Counted from the first letter of the stretch, positions 50,915-60,341 are shown. The stretch: DNA of 64,000 bases from Halorubrum rubrum (GCF_024494685.1 NZ_JANHDM010000009.1:103157-167156), one strand, 5' to 3'. The notes: generated by a model from the letters alone, not told the origin. Numbers and translations: made by a program.

Positions 50915-52108
50915 GCCAGCGGTCGGACTCCCTCGTCGCGGCCGTCGCTCGGGACCGCGACGGCGCGGCTCGCCGCCGCTCTTGAGGACCTCGACCCCGT
51001 CGACGAAGACGCGTTCGACGGTCGGGACCGGATCGGGGTCGACGACGAGGAGGTCCGCACGTGCGCCGACCTCGATCCGGCCCCGATCGTACATGCCGGC
51101 CGCGTCGGCGGGGTTTCTGGTGACTCGGTTCGTTCGGGTCGAAAGCGGCTCGCCGGTGTCGACGAACGGGGCCGCGAGCAGCGACGGCGGATGGTAGTCG
51201 GAACACAGGACGTCGACGATCCCGTCGTCGATCGCCGCCCGCGCCGAGAGGTTGTCCCAGAGGCTCCCGCCCCTGAGGAGGTTCGGTGCCCCCATGACCG
51301 TGGTCATCCCTCGGTCGCTCGCGTGCCGTGCGGCTTCGTGCGTGAGCGGATACTCGCAGATCGACGCCCCGTGATCGAGCAACCGGTCGATGTCGGTCGT
51401 CGTCTCGTCGTCGTGTGACGCCAGCGGGACGTCGGCGGCGGCCGCCACGTCCGCCACTCGCTCCGCCAGCGAACGGCGATCCGCCGGCGAGAGCGACTTC
51501 CGTTCGGAGATCGCCTCCGCGACCCGCTCGGTGGGCCAGTTGCGGTCCTCGACGTAGTGTCGCTCGAACGCGTCGCGGTCGTACTGGCCGTCGCCGGGAA
51601 CGTGGTGCATCACGGAGATGAGGTCGATATCCACGTCCTCAGAGAGCCTCTCGACCGATCTCACGCTCTCCTCGACCAGCTCACAGCGGGCGTGGACGCG
51701 GTTGTCGGAGAGCAGGTACGTCGCGTTCGCGACCTCGCGGGCGAGCTCGGTGGCCTCGGAGATCGTCCGGTCGTCGTCCGGCGAGTTCTCGAACGCGACG
51801 GCGTGGAACTTCGTCGTCACGCCGGTCAGGACGTTCACCCGGTCCGCCATCGAGAGGGCCATGGCGGTGTCGACCTGCGCGCCCGAGCGGGGGTGAAGTT
51901 GCTGCTCGACGTCGTCACCGTGGAGGTCGACGAGGCCAGGCATGATCAGCCGTCCGCCCGCGTCGATGGTCTCCGACCGGGACAACGCCCCGCGTCCCGC
52001 TCCGCTCACGTCCGCGACCCGGCTCCCCGTGATGACCACCCGTCCGTCGTCGATGACCTCCGTCGGCGTGACGACCCGGCCGTGCCGGATCTCGGTGATG
52101 CCCGTCAT
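50897..52108 (-). CDS. phnM: PhnM-like amidohydrolase
   Basis: A 403-residue protein of the amidohydrolase superfamily, close to alpha-D-ribose 1-methylphosphonate 5-triphosphate diphosphatase. Visible: GLVDLHGDDVEQQLHPR (metal-binding H-x-D type), VMHHVPGDGQYDRDAFERHY, VPLASHDDETTTDID and VLCSDYHPPSLLAAPF. The C-terminal 25 residues run into the tandem repeat and look acquired (GGEPRRRGPERRPRRG onwards). No C-P lyase genes surround it, so it is isolated from its usual pathway. It may act on another phosphonate or nucleotide-like substrate. Confidence 0.85.
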   Translation of the reverse strand: MTGITEIRHGRVVTPTEVIDDGRVVITGSRVADVSGAGRGALSRSETIDAGGRLIMPGLVDLHGDDVEQQLHPRSGAQVDTAMALSMADRVNVLTGVTTKFHAVAFENSPDDDRTISEATELAREVANATYLLSDNRVHARCELVEESVRSVERLSEDVDIDLISVMHHVPGDGQYDRDAFERHYVEDRNWPTERVAEAISERKSLSPADRRSLAERVADVAAAADVPLASHDDETTTDIDRLLDHGASICEYPLTHEAARHASDRGMTTVMGAPNLLRGGSLWDNLSARAAIDDGIVDVLCSDYHPPSLLAAPFVDTGEPLSTRTNRVTRNPADAAGMYDRGRIEVGARADLLVVDPDPVPTVERVFVDGVEVLKSGGEPRRRGPERRPRRGSPTAGPSFLH

Positions 52109-52345
52109 CGCCCCGAGCGCGGACCGTCGGTGCGCGGATCGATGTCCGGAGTGGAGTCGACGGCGTGCCGGGAGGGGTCGTCGGTCGGGAGAGGTGCCAT
52201 ACCGCTCCCTATCTCGGGAGAGTGTCTTTGTTAATCACATCCAACGGCACGCCGTAGTGGCCGGTTTACCGACGACGAGGAGAACGACCCGAACGTGTTC
52301 TCGGCGATGGATCCGCCCGCTCGCAGTCGAGTTCGGTCGTGACGA

Positions 52346-53182
52346 CTACCCGTCGCGGGCGTCCAGCGAATCGAGGTACCGTTCGGTCGTCGTGAACTCG
52401 AAGTCACCCAGCAACCGTCGGAACTTGCCGAGCGCCGAGCCGAGCCGGTGATAATGGAACCACGCGTACTCGTCGATCCGCGGGATCGACGGGTCCAGCT
52501 CCCAGGGGTGAACGTAACAGACCGCCGGGTGTCCGGCCGCGCTCCGCCGACGGAGTGCGTGTGCGATGAACCGGTACGGGAGGGCCCGGAGGTAGAACCC
52601 GCCCGCCACGGGAACGTTCACGCCGGCTCCGGGGACGCGATAGGTACTGAGCGGGACCTCCCATAGGCCGTCCTTCAGCGGCACGGTCGGGTCCTCGGAT
52701 CCGATACGGTACGGCCGTCTCGGCGCGCTCGGGATCCCGTACAACGGCGTCTTCACGGGAAACACGCTGGAGTCGTATCGAAACCCGCGCTCCTCCAGCA
52801 CGTCGATCGCCCACGAGGTCGACCGGTCGAGCGAAAACTTCGGTGCGCGGAAGCCGTCGACGTCGTCGATGCCGATCCCTCGGAGCGTCTCCACGGAACG
52901 GTCGATCTCGAACTCCAGTTCCACCGGAGTCATCTCCGAGAGGTGTCGATGCGAGTATCCGTGCGATCCCACCTCGTGGCCCTCGTCGCGGATCCGCCGG
53001 ACGAGGTCCGGATGGTTGTTCGCGACCTCCTCGAGTACGAAGAACGTGGCCTCGTTGTCGGTCTCCGAGAGCAGCGACAGGATCGTCTCGACGTTCTCGA
53101 CGACGCGGTCGGTACACTCGCCCCACCGATCCATCGGGAGGTCGCAGTACCACGGCTCGACGTCGACCTGTAACACGTTCAT
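52346..53182 (-). CDS. Polysaccharide deacetylase (NodB-type)
   Basis: A 278-residue carbohydrate esterase family 4 protein. It begins MNVLQVDVEPWYCDLPMDRW (metal-binding Asp in VDVEPW), then FFVLEEVANNHPDLVRRIRDEGHEVGSHGYSHRHLSEM (HGYSHRH metal motif). A DUF3473-like C-terminal region follows (VPVAGGFYLRALPYRFI, CYVHPWELDP). This form is usual in exopolysaccharide clusters. No signal peptide is seen, so it may act in the cytoplasm on lipid-linked sugars. Promoter element ATAACT at 53211-53216. Confidence 0.92.
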   Translation of the reverse strand: MNVLQVDVEPWYCDLPMDRWGECTDRVVENVETILSLLSETDNEATFFVLEEVANNHPDLVRRIRDEGHEVGSHGYSHRHLSEMTPVELEFEIDRSVETLRGIGIDDVDGFRAPKFSLDRSTSWAIDVLEERGFRYDSSVFPVKTPLYGIPSAPRRPYRIGSEDPTVPLKDGLWEVPLSTYRVPGAGVNVPVAGGFYLRALPYRFIAHALRRRSAAGHPAVCYVHPWELDPSIPRIDEYAWFHYHRLGSALGKFRRLLGDFEFTTTERYLDSLDARDG

Positions 53183-53210
53183 TGTCGGAGTCGGCCCCCG
53201 CCGCGGACAT

Positions 53211-53216
53211 AGTTAT
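53211..53216 (-). promoter_or_regulatory. ATAACT promoter element of the deacetylase
   Basis: The minus-strand sequence TCATAACTATG has its core 29-34 bases upstream of the ATG at 53182. It is a member of the ATAAC-type promoter set. Confidence 0.45.
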
Positions 53217-53412
53217 GATTCTGATACACGTACGGGAACCGTCCGTGTGACCACGCTGCCGTTCGCTCGCGTCTCACGGCCGGCCGTAGATTCACGCAAC
53301 GACGGGAACGTCGGTACCGGTGAACGCCCGTGTCCCCACCATCCCTCGGGAGCGACATGGTCCCTCGACGGATGCGATCCGCGTTCGGGAACTGAACGGG
53401 ATTAGCCGTACA

Positions 53413-53417
53413 ATAAC
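53413..53417 (+). promoter_or_regulatory. ATAAC promoter element of the DUF1616 operon
   Basis: CAATAACAATGACC has its core 34-38 bases upstream of the ATG at 53451. Confidence 0.45.
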
Positions 53418-53450
53418 AATGACCTGGCGACGCCGAGTCCGATCAACGTA

Positions 53451-54626
53451 ATGACGGTCACTCGCTCCCATTCGTATTCGAATCTGATCTCTTTATTTTG
53501 GCCGATCCCCGCGGTTCTACTGGTCGGTATCGCCGTGTTGTGGCTCCCGTCGGGGTCCGCGCTTCGACTGTTGTTGGCCCTCGTTGCGCTGTCGTTCCTT
53601 CCCGGGTACGCCCTCACGCTCGCGGTCTTTCCCGGACGGCAACCGGGGTGGAACGAAACGCCGACGCCGATGGCGTCGGAACGTCGGGAGTCGACCCTCT
53701 CCTCGCTCGGTCCGGTCGAACGGATCGCGATGGGGGTCGGGTTCAGCGTCTGTCTGGTGCCGCTGTACGGCTACGTCGTCTCGCTCGGGTTCGGCGGATA
53801 CGATCCCGGCACGGCGGTCGTTCTCGTGGCGGTCACGACGCTTCTGTCGACGCTCCTCGCCGCCGGCAGGTTCGCGCTCTCCCCGACGGACCTCGACGCC
53901 CCGTCGCCGTTCGCTCGACTGGCGGTGGACGTGGCCGATCGGAGCGCGGCACCGACGCGAGACGAGCAGCTACTGAACCTCGCCGTCGTCGTCGCGCTCC
54001 TCCTCGCCGCGACGTACCTCTCGATCTCGATAGCGTTGCCGCCGGAGGGTCCCGACTACACCACGGCTACCTTGTTGACCGAGAACGGCGACGGGGAGCT
54101 GGTCGCCGACGGATATCCGGATCGACTCGGGGAGGACGAGTCGGCGGAGCTCGTCTTCCGACTGGAGAACCGCGAGTCCCGCGAGGTCGAGTACGAGGTC
54201 TTCGTCCAACTCCAACGGGTGGGTCCGGACGGGGGCGTCACCGAGGACACGAGACTCGATCGGTTCGAGCGAACCGTGCCCTCCGGTCGATCGTGGGACA
54301 GGAGCCACAGCGTCACGTCGACGATGTCCGGCGAGCGGGTCCGGCTCGCCTACCTCGTCTACGTCGGCGACGCGCCCGCGGAACCGACGGTGGACAACGC
54401 CCACCGGAGCCTCACGCTGTGGGTCGGCTCGGGAGACGACCCCGAGGGAACGAACGCCGTGGCCCCGCAGTCGAGCGTTCCGGCTCCCGAGCCGCGGTCC
54501 GATCCGGAACCGACGGTTGTGGGCGGCGCGGGGGCGTCGGTCGCCGGACCCGTCGTGGCCTCGCTCCCCTCGAGCGCGATCCGCGGCGGACCGTCGACGT
54601 CCGGCGTCGACCGGAGGGCGGACTGA
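53451..54626 (+). CDS. DUF1616 family membrane protein
   Basis: A 391-residue protein. Four N-terminal membrane helices (about 15-62, 95-118, 124-145, 175-195) are followed by an extracellular beta-rich domain (about 205-330) containing YTTATLLTENGDGELVADGYP and ELVFRLENRESREVEYEVFVQLQRV. Then comes a low-complexity tail. DUF1616 proteins occur in archaeal surface polysaccharide loci; their function is not established. The stop overlaps the next start (TGATG), giving a three-gene operon. Confidence 0.88.
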   Translation: MTVTRSHSYSNLISLFWPIPAVLLVGIAVLWLPSGSALRLLLALVALSFLPGYALTLAVFPGRQPGWNETPTPMASERRESTLSSLGPVERIAMGVGFSVCLVPLYGYVVSLGFGGYDPGTAVVLVAVTTLLSTLLAAGRFALSPTDLDAPSPFARLAVDVADRSAAPTRDEQLLNLAVVVALLLAATYLSISIALPPEGPDYTTATLLTENGDGELVADGYPDRLGEDESAELVFRLENRESREVEYEVFVQLQRVGPDGGVTEDTRLDRFERTVPSGRSWDRSHSVTSTMSGERVRLAYLVYVGDAPAEPTVDNAHRSLTLWVGSGDDPEGTNAVAPQSSVPAPEPRSDPEPTVVGGAGASVAGPVVASLPSSAIRGGPSTSGVDRRAD

Positions 54627-56539
54627 TGTCGCCCGGCCTGCCGTCGACGTACGCGCCCCGAAACGTCGCGCCGATCGGACTCCTGATCGGGACCCTCTGT
54701 TTCCTGATCGCCGTCTCCGCCGCCAACGGTGCCCCGGCGACGGGCACCGAGGTGTCCATCTACGAGGCCACGCCGCTGCTCTTCTGGATCGGGATCGGCG
54801 TCGCGCTGTCGGTGAGCGTCGTCACGCTGGCCTTCGCCGGTTCCTGGATCCAGTGGGCGGGCAGTCTCGCACTGAGCGGCCTGTCCGTGCTCGCGATCGT
54901 CGCGCTACCGCTCGTGCGGGGATACTTCTTCTACGGACTCAGCGACTCGATCCGTCACCTGGGGGCGGTACGGAGGCTGGTCACGGACGACCTGGGATTC
55001 ACCGAGATCGTGTATCCGGGGGCATACGCGTACAGCGGCTTTCTGGCCGCGCTCTCGGGGATCCCCCTGGAACGGGCGATGTTGTTCGTCGTGTTCACGA
55101 TGATGGTCCTCTTCGTCGTGTTCGGCACCCTCTGCGTTCGGACGATAGTACCGCGTCGACGCGCGGTCGCAGTGGCGGCGGTCTCGATGCTCCTCTTCTT
55201 GCCGCTGAACCAGATAAGCCTCCATCCGCACTTCCACACGTTCTCGTTGACGACGTTCTTCACGCCCGTCCTGCTGTTCGTGGTGATCGGACACCTCACC
55301 GCCGGGACGGCGGACTCGACGCTCCCCGGCCGGCTGTCGTCGACGGACCTCGCCTTCGGCGTCGGGGCCATCGCGGTCGTCCTCTATCACCCGCTGGCGG
55401 CGACCGACCTCATCATCGTCCTGGGATCGATAGTGGCGATCCAGTGGGTCGGACGGCGGGCCTTCCCGGGAACGCTTCTCGCTCGCTCGCCCCCGCTTTA
55501 CGGACAGTTCCTGTTCCTGGTCGTCGTCTTCGCCGTGTGGAACGGACAACAGGACGCCGCGGTTCGTCACTCCTCGAACATCATCGAGGCGTTGAACGGG
55601 TGGATCACCGGGACCGCACGGGCCGGAGAGGACATCACGCAACGGACGGAGTCGGCCGGATCCGTGGGGCTCAGCGTCGCCGAGATATTCGTCAAACTGT
55701 TCCTCGTGAAGGTGTTCTACGTTCTCGTGGCCGCGGCGGTCGTGCTTGCGAACCTCCGGTCGAGGTACCTCGAGGAAGAGAGCAGCACCGTCACCACGGC
55801 GTTTTCGGTGTCGGGGATCGCGCTCGGCTCCTTCGCGCTCGTCACCTTCATCGGCCCCATCAACGAGTACTTCTTCCGACACATCGGGTTCGGAATGCTG
55901 CTCGTCGCGATCCTCGCACCGATCGGATTGACGAAGGCCATAGACGGCGTCGAACGCCTCTCTCCGGGACTGGAGGTCTCCCTGAAGACGGTCGGCCTCG
56001 TCGCGCTGGTGATCGGGGTGACGCTCTCGATGCTCGTGATCTTCCCGTCGCCGTACATCGCGCAACCGACCCAACACGTCTCCGAACAGCAGTACGAGGG
56101 ACACGTGACGGCGATCGAGTACCGTGCGGAGGGCGCGGCGGTGGCGTCCGGCCGCGGCGGTCCTCGACGGTACGCGACCGCGATGGGCGTCTATCTCGAT
56201 CCGCGCCTCTCGTGGAAGACGCCGCCGGAGGCCCTCCCAGGGGAGTTACGTCGCTACCGGGGTCACGACTTCGCGACGGAGGAGTTCTACTACTACATCC
56301 AGACCGAACACGCGGAACGGAAGGAGCTGGTCGCGTTCCGCGGCATTCGGTACGACGCGGCGGACTTCAGGGACGTCGACCGGACGACCGGCGTGAGCCG
56401 CATCATGAGCAACGGGGAGGTCGACGTCCACTACGTCGAGTACGCGGACGGGCCGACGTTCGGCCCGGCGCGGCTGGACCCGGCAGCACCGATCCGTCCC
56501 GACGGTTCGAGGGTCGCCCGCGGGGGTGTGCCGGCGTGA
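54626..56539 (+). CDS. Large polytopic membrane protein, likely glycosyltransferase-like
   Basis: A 637-residue protein with about 11-13 membrane helices in residues about 15-480 and a C-terminal soluble domain (about 490-637, IEYRAEGAAVASGRGGPRRYATAM to VHYVEYADG). The SDSIRHLGAVRRLVTDDLGF loop after an early helix has the Asp-containing form seen in GT-C-type membrane glycosyltransferases. I infer a sugar-transfer or assembly role. It lies between the DUF1616 gene and a GT4 gene and overlaps both by 1-4 bases. Confidence 0.8.
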   Translation: MSPGLPSTYAPRNVAPIGLLIGTLCFLIAVSAANGAPATGTEVSIYEATPLLFWIGIGVALSVSVVTLAFAGSWIQWAGSLALSGLSVLAIVALPLVRGYFFYGLSDSIRHLGAVRRLVTDDLGFTEIVYPGAYAYSGFLAALSGIPLERAMLFVVFTMMVLFVVFGTLCVRTIVPRRRAVAVAAVSMLLFLPLNQISLHPHFHTFSLTTFFTPVLLFVVIGHLTAGTADSTLPGRLSSTDLAFGVGAIAVVLYHPLAATDLIIVLGSIVAIQWVGRRAFPGTLLARSPPLYGQFLFLVVVFAVWNGQQDAAVRHSSNIIEALNGWITGTARAGEDITQRTESAGSVGLSVAEIFVKLFLVKVFYVLVAAAVVLANLRSRYLEEESSTVTTAFSVSGIALGSFALVTFIGPINEYFFRHIGFGMLLVAILAPIGLTKAIDGVERLSPGLEVSLKTVGLVALVIGVTLSMLVIFPSPYIAQPTQHVSEQQYEGHVTAIEYRAEGAAVASGRGGPRRYATAMGVYLDPRLSWKTPPEALPGELRRYRGHDFATEEFYYYIQTEHAERKELVAFRGIRYDAADFRDVDRTTGVSRIMSNGEVDVHYVEYADGPTFGPARLDPAAPIRPDGSRVARGGVPA

Positions 56540-57675
56540 GTTCGACGCGTACCGAGGCCGGCGTCGAGGTACTCGTCGTCGGCCCGTCGCGCTCCGGCGG
56601 CGGCGGCGTGAACCGCTACATCGCCGAACAGCGTCGACACCTCCCGGACCACGTTCGGACGCGCGTCTACAGCGTGGCCGTGCCGCCGGGAGACGGGCTC
56701 GCTCGGTTCGCTCTCGCCGTGCTCGTCGCGCTCCGACAGATGCTCCCGTTCCCGTTCCGTCGTCCGCCCGACGTCGTCCACGTTCACACCTCCCACTGGC
56801 ACTCGTTCTACCAGTCGTCGTGGTACGTGTTCGTCGCGGCGTTCGTGTGGCGCCGTCCGGTCGTCCTCCACGTCCACGGGTCGTCGTTCGACGAGTTCCT
56901 CGAAACCGACTCCCGGCTCGTTCGAGCGCTACAGAACGCCGTCTTCGACGCGAGCGACGTCGTCGTGGCGCTTTCGGACGGCTGGGCCGAGCTGATCGAG
57001 CGACGGGTGGACTCGCGGAAGGTGACCGTGCTCCACAACGCCGTCGACGTCGCCGAGTACGAGTCGTCGTTCTCGACGTCGCCGATACGGCTGTCGTTCG
57101 TGTCGAACCACGTCGAACGCAAGGGGGTCGAGGAGCTGGTGGCGGCGATCGATCGGCTCGCCGAGGAGCGTCCGGTCGACGTCGTCATCGCCGGGAAGGG
57201 CCCGGAGTCGAATCTCGCCGCGGACCTCGCCGACGAACGGCCCGGCGTGGAGTACGTCGGATTCGTCTCCGAGGAGCGGAAACGCGAGATCCTCGCCGAG
57301 TCGTCGGTATACGTTCTGCCGACGTACGCCGAGGGCGTGCCCATCGCGATCCTGGAGGCGATGACCGCCGGCAACGCGATCGTCTCGACGGCCGTGGGCG
57401 GTATCCCGAGCGTCGTCGACGATCGAAACGGCGTGCTCGTCGAGCCCGGGGACGCGGACGCGCTCGCGGACGCGCTCCGAACGCTTCTCGGGGACCCCGA
57501 CCGCGTGGAGTCGATGGCGAGAGCGAGCAGCCGACGGGCCGAACGGTCGCACTCGTGGGACCGCGTGACCGAGGAGCTGGTCGCCCTGTACTACTCGCTC
57601 GCCGGGACGCCGCCTTCGGACGCCGAGTCGCCGCCCTCGGACTCTGAGCCGTCGACGACCCGCTCCGAGGCGTGA
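56536..57675 (+). CDS. Family 4 glycosyltransferase
   Basis: A 379-residue GT-B fold protein. It starts at GTG 56536 inside the previous stop (GTGA). Motifs: VLVVGPSRSGGGGVNRYIAEQ, DVVHVHTSHWHSFYQSSWY, VLHVHGSSFDEFL, TVLHNAVDVAEYESSF, IAGKGPESNLAADLADE and the nucleotide-sugar EX7E motif EGVPIAILEAMTAGNAIV. The C-terminal 30 residues are a low-complexity Ser/Pro/Asp tail. It probably adds a sugar to a lipid-linked intermediate made by the operon. Confidence 0.93.
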   Translation: MSSTRTEAGVEVLVVGPSRSGGGGVNRYIAEQRRHLPDHVRTRVYSVAVPPGDGLARFALAVLVALRQMLPFPFRRPPDVVHVHTSHWHSFYQSSWYVFVAAFVWRRPVVLHVHGSSFDEFLETDSRLVRALQNAVFDASDVVVALSDGWAELIERRVDSRKVTVLHNAVDVAEYESSFSTSPIRLSFVSNHVERKGVEELVAAIDRLAEERPVDVVIAGKGPESNLAADLADERPGVEYVGFVSEERKREILAESSVYVLPTYAEGVPIAILEAMTAGNAIVSTAVGGIPSVVDDRNGVLVEPGDADALADALRTLLGDPDRVESMARASSRRAERSHSWDRVTEELVALYYSLAGTPPSDAESPPSDSEPSTTRSEA

Positions 57676-57700
57676 GTTCACGGGCGGGACGCGGGGCGAT

Positions 57701-57922
57701 TCACGCGTCCAGGTAGCCGAGCGACCGAAGCCGCGCCTGGACGTCCTCGTCGTCCACGTCGTCGTACGAGCCGTCGTCCGCGTCGGCGGCCACCACCTCC
57801 TCGAGGACGAACCGGACGTACTCGTCGACCGATTCGAACGTCGTTCCGGCGGTCCGCCGCTCGACGCGCTCGTGGAGGTGCTCCGGGATCTCGACGGTCC
57901 GTACTTCGGTTTCTGTGTTCAT
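57701..57922 (-). CDS. RHH-like small protein with a C-terminal sulfatase-tail motif
   Basis: A 73-residue protein. TEVRTVEIPEHLHERVERRT and SVDEYVRFVLEEVVAADAD have the ribbon-helix-helix pattern of CopG/Arc-type regulators. It ends VQARLRSLGYLDA; LxxLGYL is a common end of sulfatase-family proteins. The sulfatase gene next door starts 197 bases away, divergently, and lacks this tail. It may bind DNA or pair with that enzyme. Confidence 0.72.
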   Translation of the reverse strand: MNTETEVRTVEIPEHLHERVERRTAGTTFESVDEYVRFVLEEVVAADADDGSYDDVDDEDVQARLRSLGYLDA

Positions 57923-58083
57923 CGTGGTTCCTATCGACCCTACCGTGCGTGACCGACTTCAGTACCCCGTCGCTAACGAGCGGCTTCGTGTCGGACCGCC
58001 CCGGTGACCGTCGACCGGCGTCGCGTGCGCTGCCGAAACCCGCCGAACCGGGCCCCGAAACCGCAGGCCGAGGTAGGACGCGT

Positions 58084-58088
58084 ATAAC
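58084..58088 (+). promoter_or_regulatory. ATAAC promoter element of the sulfatase-like gene
   Basis: GTATAACAATGGTCGG has its core 31-35 bases before the ATG at 58119. Confidence 0.45.
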
Positions 58089-58118
58089 AATGGTCGGGCT
58101 ACGGCACTGACGGGTAGG

Positions 58119-59324
58119 ATGGGAGATCCACGGAACGTCGTGCTCGTCACGGTCGACAGCCTTCGCGCCGACCGATGCGGCCACCTCGGCGGCGACGGCG
58201 GTCTCACGCCGACGATCGACGACCTCGCGGAGAGCGGACTGCGTTTCGACAACGCCATCGCGCCGGACGGCTCGACGCGCGGCTCGTCGACGGCGTTCAT
58301 CACTGGCGACTATCCGTTCGACCGTCCGGGCGTCGATCGCCGGGAGACGATCCGGAGACAGCTCCGCGCCCGCGACACGCTCGCGGAGCGGTTCGGGCGG
58401 ATGGGGTACGAGACGGCGGCGTTCACGGCGAACCCGTGGACGTCCCGGTCGTTCGGCTTCGACGAGGGGTTCGATCACTTCGAGGACTTCATGGACGACA
58501 CCACGTCGAACCGGTTCGACGTCGACGGGGACGGGGACGGCGGAGCCGTTCGAGGGACCGCGATCAGGCTTCTCGACTGGTGGCAGGGACAGGAGATGTT
58601 CATGTCCTGGGAGTCCTTTTACGACGACATCGAACGCTGGACGCGGTCGGCCGAGGAGCCGTACTTCCTCTGGGTGTTCCTCGTCGACGTCCACATGCCG
58701 TACATCCCCCCGAAGGAGTACCTCCGGTTCCGGCCGCTGACGTACGCGGCGAACGCGTGGCTCTTCGGCGGCGCGAACGAGCGAACGAGCCCGCTGTTCC
58801 GGGACCGGCTCCTCTCCGCGTACGACAAGACCGTCGAGTACACCGACGACTTCGTCGCGACCCTTCTCGACGACGTGGGCGACGACACCGTCGTCTGCGT
58901 CCACGCCGACCACGGCGAACTGTTCGGGGAGGCGGGCCGGTACGGACACGGGTACCTCCACGAGTCGGTGATCAACGTCCCGCTCGTCGTCGGGAACGTT
59001 CCCGCGGAACGCGTCGAGCGCCCCGTCTCCCTCGAGGCGATCCCGGAGCTCCTCACCGGTCTCGCGGTCGGGGACCGACCGACGGTCGAGCGGCCGTACG
59101 TGACCACTCGGAACGGCGCCGGGATGCGGATCGCGAGGGGACCGAACTGGCGGTATCAACGGACCGCCGAGGCCGAATCGGTCGCCGTCCGTGAGAACGG
59201 ACGATGGCACCGCCGGGAGGAACACCCGTTGTACGAGATCGGGCGCTCGATAGTCCGACGCCGTGACGCGACCGACGCCGAGCGGGAACGGGTCGCCGCC
59301 GCGGTACGGGACGTCGAGATGTGA
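58119..59324 (+). CDS. Sulfatase/alkaline phosphatase superfamily enzyme
   Basis: A 401-residue protein of the sulfatase fold. It begins VVLVTVDSLRADRCGHLGGDGGLTPTID (metal-binding Asp), with the nucleophile region DGSTRGSSTAFITGDYP. The usual Cys/Ser-x-Pro-x-Arg sequence is replaced by Ser-Thr-Arg-Gly-Ser, so formylglycine formation is unlikely and Thr/Ser may act, as in phosphoryl transferases. The second metal site is HADHGELFGEAGRYGHGYLHESVI. No signal peptide is seen. It may transfer or hydrolyse sulfate or phosphate on surface glycans. Confidence 0.88.
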   Translation: MGDPRNVVLVTVDSLRADRCGHLGGDGGLTPTIDDLAESGLRFDNAIAPDGSTRGSSTAFITGDYPFDRPGVDRRETIRRQLRARDTLAERFGRMGYETAAFTANPWTSRSFGFDEGFDHFEDFMDDTTSNRFDVDGDGDGGAVRGTAIRLLDWWQGQEMFMSWESFYDDIERWTRSAEEPYFLWVFLVDVHMPYIPPKEYLRFRPLTYAANAWLFGGANERTSPLFRDRLLSAYDKTVEYTDDFVATLLDDVGDDTVVCVHADHGELFGEAGRYGHGYLHESVINVPLVVGNVPAERVERPVSLEAIPELLTGLAVGDRPTVERPYVTTRNGAGMRIARGPNWRYQRTAEAESVAVRENGRWHRREEHPLYEIGRSIVRRRDATDAERERVAAAVRDVEM

Positions 59325-59383
59325 CTCGGTCCATCTCGTGAGGGAAGTGCCGCCGGCGTGCCGCGTTTGTCGCGTTCGCTCGC

Positions 59384-60307
59384 CTACCGTACCGATCGGT
59401 TCACGCGCTTGGCGAGTCCGTGTGTCACCGGCCCGCCCATCGCCGCCGCCATCGTCAGCCACGCGAGTCCGTACGTCGGTCGGTGACGGACCGCCGCGAG
59501 CGCGTGACGGACCGCGTCGCGGTACCGTCCGCTCCCCAGGGCGGTCCCCGCCAACGACCGCAACAGGGTGGCACGAAACGCGTCTTCACATCCGTACTCG
59601 CGCGCGAGACCCAGGTGCTTGTTCAAAACCAGCGGGTAGGAGGTGTCACGTTTCGTCTCGTAGTCGCCGCTGATCTGTTCGTGTCCCATCCGCCTGACGA
59701 CGAGCGGCTCCGGCACGGCGGCGAACTCGCAGTGGAGCGAGAGCCGGAAGTACCACTCCCGGTCCTGCCAGCTCGGGAGACGGACGTCGAGGTCGCCGGC
59801 CGCGTCGATAACGCTCGCGTCCACCAGCATACACGAGAACGGGTTGAGCGACGCACCGCGGAGCATCGCCTTGGTGACGTCCCCGCTCGTGGTCGGCGTG
59901 CGAACCTTCGTCGTCCGCCCGTCGACGACGTAGCGCTGTCCGGTGTAGACGGCGCCGACGTTCGGTCCCGACGAGTTCAGCGCCGCGAGCTGGCGTTCGA
60001 GCTTGGTCTCCAGCCAGACGTCGTCGTCGTCGATGAACGCGACGTATCGTCCGCGCGCGGCGTCGATCCCCGTGTTCCGGGCGGCGGCGGCACCGCGATT
60101 CTCCCCGTGTCGAACCAGCGTGACGTCGATACCGTCGGTGTCGATGCCGTCCAGGATCGGCGCCACCGGTTCGGGAGAGCAGTCGTCGACGACCACCAGC
60201 TCGACCGCCGGGTGCGTCTGTGCCGCGACGCTCTCGACCGCGTCCTCGAAGTACGCCGGCCGGCCGTACGTCGGGAGGACGACGCTGACCGTGTGCTCGT
60301 TGGCCAT
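59384..60307 (-). CDS. Family 2 glycosyltransferase
   Basis: A 307-residue soluble GT2 protein. Motifs: VSVVLPTYGRPAYFEDAVESVAAQTHPAVELVVVDDCS, NRGAAAARNTGIDAARGRYVAFIDDDDVWLETKLERQ (DDD metal site) and a terminal catalytic region with PSWQDREWYFRLS. The C-terminus (about 265-307) is weakly hydrophobic (YGLAWLTMAAAMGGPV) and may associate with the membrane. Its promoter has ATAACG at 60336-60341. Confidence 0.93.
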   Translation of the reverse strand: MANEHTVSVVLPTYGRPAYFEDAVESVAAQTHPAVELVVVDDCSPEPVAPILDGIDTDGIDVTLVRHGENRGAAAARNTGIDAARGRYVAFIDDDDVWLETKLERQLAALNSSGPNVGAVYTGQRYVVDGRTTKVRTPTTSGDVTKAMLRGASLNPFSCMLVDASVIDAAGDLDVRLPSWQDREWYFRLSLHCEFAAVPEPLVVRRMGHEQISGDYETKRDTSYPLVLNKHLGLAREYGCEDAFRATLLRSLAGTALGSGRYRDAVRHALAAVRHRPTYGLAWLTMAAAMGGPVTHGLAKRVNRSVR

Positions 60308-60335
60308 CGACCGGAGTACCGACGAGACGGTACTT

Positions 60336-60341
60336 CGTTAT
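60336..60341 (-). promoter_or_regulatory. ATAACG promoter element of the GT2 gene
   Basis: The minus-strand sequence GATAACGAAG has its core 29-34 bases upstream of the ATG at 60307. Confidence 0.4.

Noticed and set aside
50789..51418. Plus-strand frame starting in the tandem repeats
   Set aside because: It is antisense to the phnM-like gene; its first 40 residues are repeat translation and the rest is shadow.
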